Shown here: one piece after another, positions 62,870-64,000 of the stretch
How positions within the stretch are numbered: position 1 is the first letter of the stretch
Layout of the letters: the number at the start of each line of letters is the position of its first letter
Assembly: GCA_963737225.1 (NCBI GenBank)
Contig: CAVTSA010000002.1
Location: 186,001 to 250,000 of the forward strand
From: CAVTSA01 sp963737225
Lineage (GTDB): Bacteria > Chloroflexota > Dormibacteria > Dormibacterales > Dormibacteraceae
Direction of reading: 5' to 3'
DNA: 64,000 bases
Notes under the pieces: model-generated
The model's database searches: none
What the model saw: only the letters and a program-made list of their open reading frames with translations
Told to the model about the DNA's origin: nothing
Program-made: the position numbers and the translations under genes

Positions 62870-62932
62870 CCGGTTTCGCGCGAAAAGGGTGGTATGGAGC
62901 GTTCCATAGACCCGTTTTCGCGCGAAAACGGG
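62870..62932. repeat. Paired palindromic repeat, family A, copy 5
   Basis: The right unit (62911-62932) is a perfect 22 bp palindrome centred on CGCGCG. The left one (62870-62889) is slightly diverged. TTTCGCG cores at 62874 and 62916 are 42 bp apart, and TATGGAGCGTTCCATA between them is a perfect palindrome. It lies directly after the stop of the DegT/StrS-family gene. Confidence 0.85.
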
Positions 62933-62934
62933 CC

Positions 62935-64000
62935 TTACAGCCGGTTCAGCACCTCGACCACCCGTCCGGCGTCAGCCGGTGTGACCCCGGGGTGGACGGG
63001 GATCGAAAGCATGTCCTGGGCGGCCCGCTCGGCCTTCGGGCAGCGCGCCGGCAGGGTGCGATACGGGGGCTGCCGGTGGAGTGGGACCGGGTAGTAGACA
63101 CCGCTGGCGATGCCGGCCGCGGCAAGCGCCGCCCGCGCCCGATCCCTCGCTGCCGGTCCGCCCGGGAAACGGATCGTGTACTGGTGGTAGGCGTGCCCGG
63201 CCTCGGGGAGGACGCGCGGGCGGAGATACCGCTCGGGGTCGAGCTCGGCGTCGTACCAGGCGGCAAGCCGGCGGCGCGAGCGGGTGATCGCGTCCAGCCG
63301 GCCGAGCCGGGCGATGCCGATCGCGGCCTGCAGCTCCGTCATTCGGACTTTGTGACCGATGCCCTCGTGCAGGTGGGGTTGATCGCCGTACGCCCGGTGG
63401 CGAAGACGTCTGCAGGTGGCCGCCACTCGATCCGAGTTGGTGACGATCATGCCGCCTTCCCGGGTGGTCAGGTTCTCGGACGCGTGGAGGGAGAAGGCGG
63501 CGGTGCCGAACCGGGCCAGGCCAAGGCCCCGGAACGTGGCGCCGGCCGCCTGGCTCGAGTCCTGGAGCAGGAGCAGCCGGTGAGTGTTGCCGATCGTGCC
63601 CAGCCGGCCCAGATCTGCCGGGTTGCCGTGCAGATGGACGGCGAGGATGGCGCGTGTCCGTGGGGTCAGAACGGCTTCGACCGCCTTCGGGCTCAGGTTC
63701 AGGGTGTCGTCGACATCGGCGAACACCGGCACGGCACCGGTGTGCACGATCGCCTTCGCGGTCGCCGCGAAGCTCTGAGGGGTCGTCACGACCTCGTCGC
63801 CCGGCCCCACACCGTGCGCCACCAGCGCGAGGCGGAGCGCGGTCAACCCGTTGGAGGTGGCGATCGCGTGCCGTGAGCCCACCATTTCGGCAAACCGGCG
63901 CTCGAACTCGAGGACCCGCTGACCCTGGACGAGCCTGCCCGATCGCATGACCGCCAGCACGGCAGCCTCCTCCTCAGGACCGAATCGGGGGGCGGCGATC
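62935..64000 (-). CDS. DegT/DnrJ/EryC1/StrS family protein, PLP lysine replaced (5' end outside window)
   Basis: This is a fold-type I sugar aminotransferase homologue. The open frame runs off the window at 64000 and there is no start I trust. The GTG 63960 is preceded by coding sequence IAAPRFGPEEEAA. Family features are SGLTAL-like SNGLTALRLAL, DSSQAAGATFRG with the ring Asp, and HLHGNPADL. In ArnB and relatives the Schiff-base lysine is in FSFHAxKN. Here it is FSLHASENLTTREGG, Glu in place of Lys. The protein may be a non-catalytic homologue, may use a different chemistry, or may contain a sequence error (AAG to GAG). Confidence 0.85.
   Translation of the reverse strand, partial: IAAPRFGPEEEAAVLAVMRSGRLVQGQRVLEFERRFAEMVGSRHAIATSNGLTALRLALVAHGVGPGDEVVTTPQSFAATAKAIVHTGAVPVFADVDDTLNLSPKAVEAVLTPRTRAILAVHLHGNPADLGRLGTIGNTHRLLLLQDSSQAAGATFRGLGLARFGTAAFSLHASENLTTREGGMIVTNSDRVAATCRRLRHRAYGDQPHLHEGIGHKVRMTELQAAIGIARLGRLDAITRSRRRLAAWYDAELDPERYLRPRVLPEAGHAYHQYTIRFPGGPAARDRARAALAAAGIASGVYYPVPLHRQPPYRTLPARCPKAERAAQDMLSIPVHPGVTPADAGRVVEVLNRL

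Overview
The window is about 70% GC, densely packed chromosomal DNA with high third-position GC in every accepted gene. No rRNA, tRNA, CRISPR array, transposase or phage gene was recognised. Several genes point to a soil-type, high-GC bacterium of the Chloroflexota/Dormibacterota or actinobacterial kind. They are an F420-type PPOX protein, an actinobacterial-style SNF2 plus SWIM pair, the TreX-TreY-TreZ trehalose route, CydABDC, and an acetyltransferase with its GNAT domain at the N-terminus. The phylum is an inference from gene content only.

Layout. (1) 1-10420 is largely a phosphate/polyphosphate region: ppk, a CYTH-CHAD protein, a Nudix hydrolase and pstB on the minus strand, then the PhoR-like kinase, phoU and the PhoB-like regulator on the plus strand. 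An aldo/keto reductase and an M20 hydrolase lie between them. Three orientation-consistent candidate PHO boxes (CTTAACC-like units, 11 bp period) precede pstB, ppk and phoU. (2) 10587-19837: a second M20 hydrolase, the SNF2/SWIM pair, a secreted or anchored DUF4352-like protein, a beta-carbonic anhydrase, and an alpha/beta hydrolase divergent from its probable TetR repressor with three operator copies. (3) 19899-25290: a GH2 glycosidase convergent with a four-gene operon (two acetyl-xylan-esterase-like proteins, a SelA-like PLP enzyme, RidA). (4) 25427-31893: the cydABDC operon plus a small unknown. (5) 32022-42534: glycogen/trehalose metabolism (glgX/treX, a GH13 alpha-glucosidase, treY, frameshifted treZ), with a DUF2695 protein, a double GNAT and an enoyl-CoA hydratase. 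(6) 42753-50359: two lipoproteins (an SGNH esterase and a frameshifted double sugar-binding protein), an ECF41-type sigma factor divergent from a CMD/AhpD-like protein, a Pat-like acetyltransferase and a PPOX protein. (7) 50388-64000: MFS exporter, GntR/FCD regulator, EndoU-like protein, FAD monooxygenase with a divergent GntR-TetR hybrid regulator, two threonine ammonia-lyases, two VOC proteins, IF-1, a ThuA-like protein, a decayed Leu/Ile/Val-type binding protein, a DUF899 protein and an edge-truncated DegT/StrS-family protein.

The most unusual structure is a set of short palindromic repeats placed at gene 3' ends. At least four sequence-unrelated families (centred on TTTCGCGYGAAA, GAGTGCCGGCACTC, GGTGCACC and TTGCCGGGAAG) share one architecture: two direct copies 40-43 bp apart, exactly 42 bp in five of the loci. 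A further family is a roughly 64 bp inverted repeat with GGACGTTTGT ends. One copy of the first family lies inside the treY reading frame.

Three genes (treZ, the double binding protein and the Leu/Ile/Val-type protein) carry frameshifts. Two of these are in G/C homopolymers, so assembly error must be considered alongside decay.
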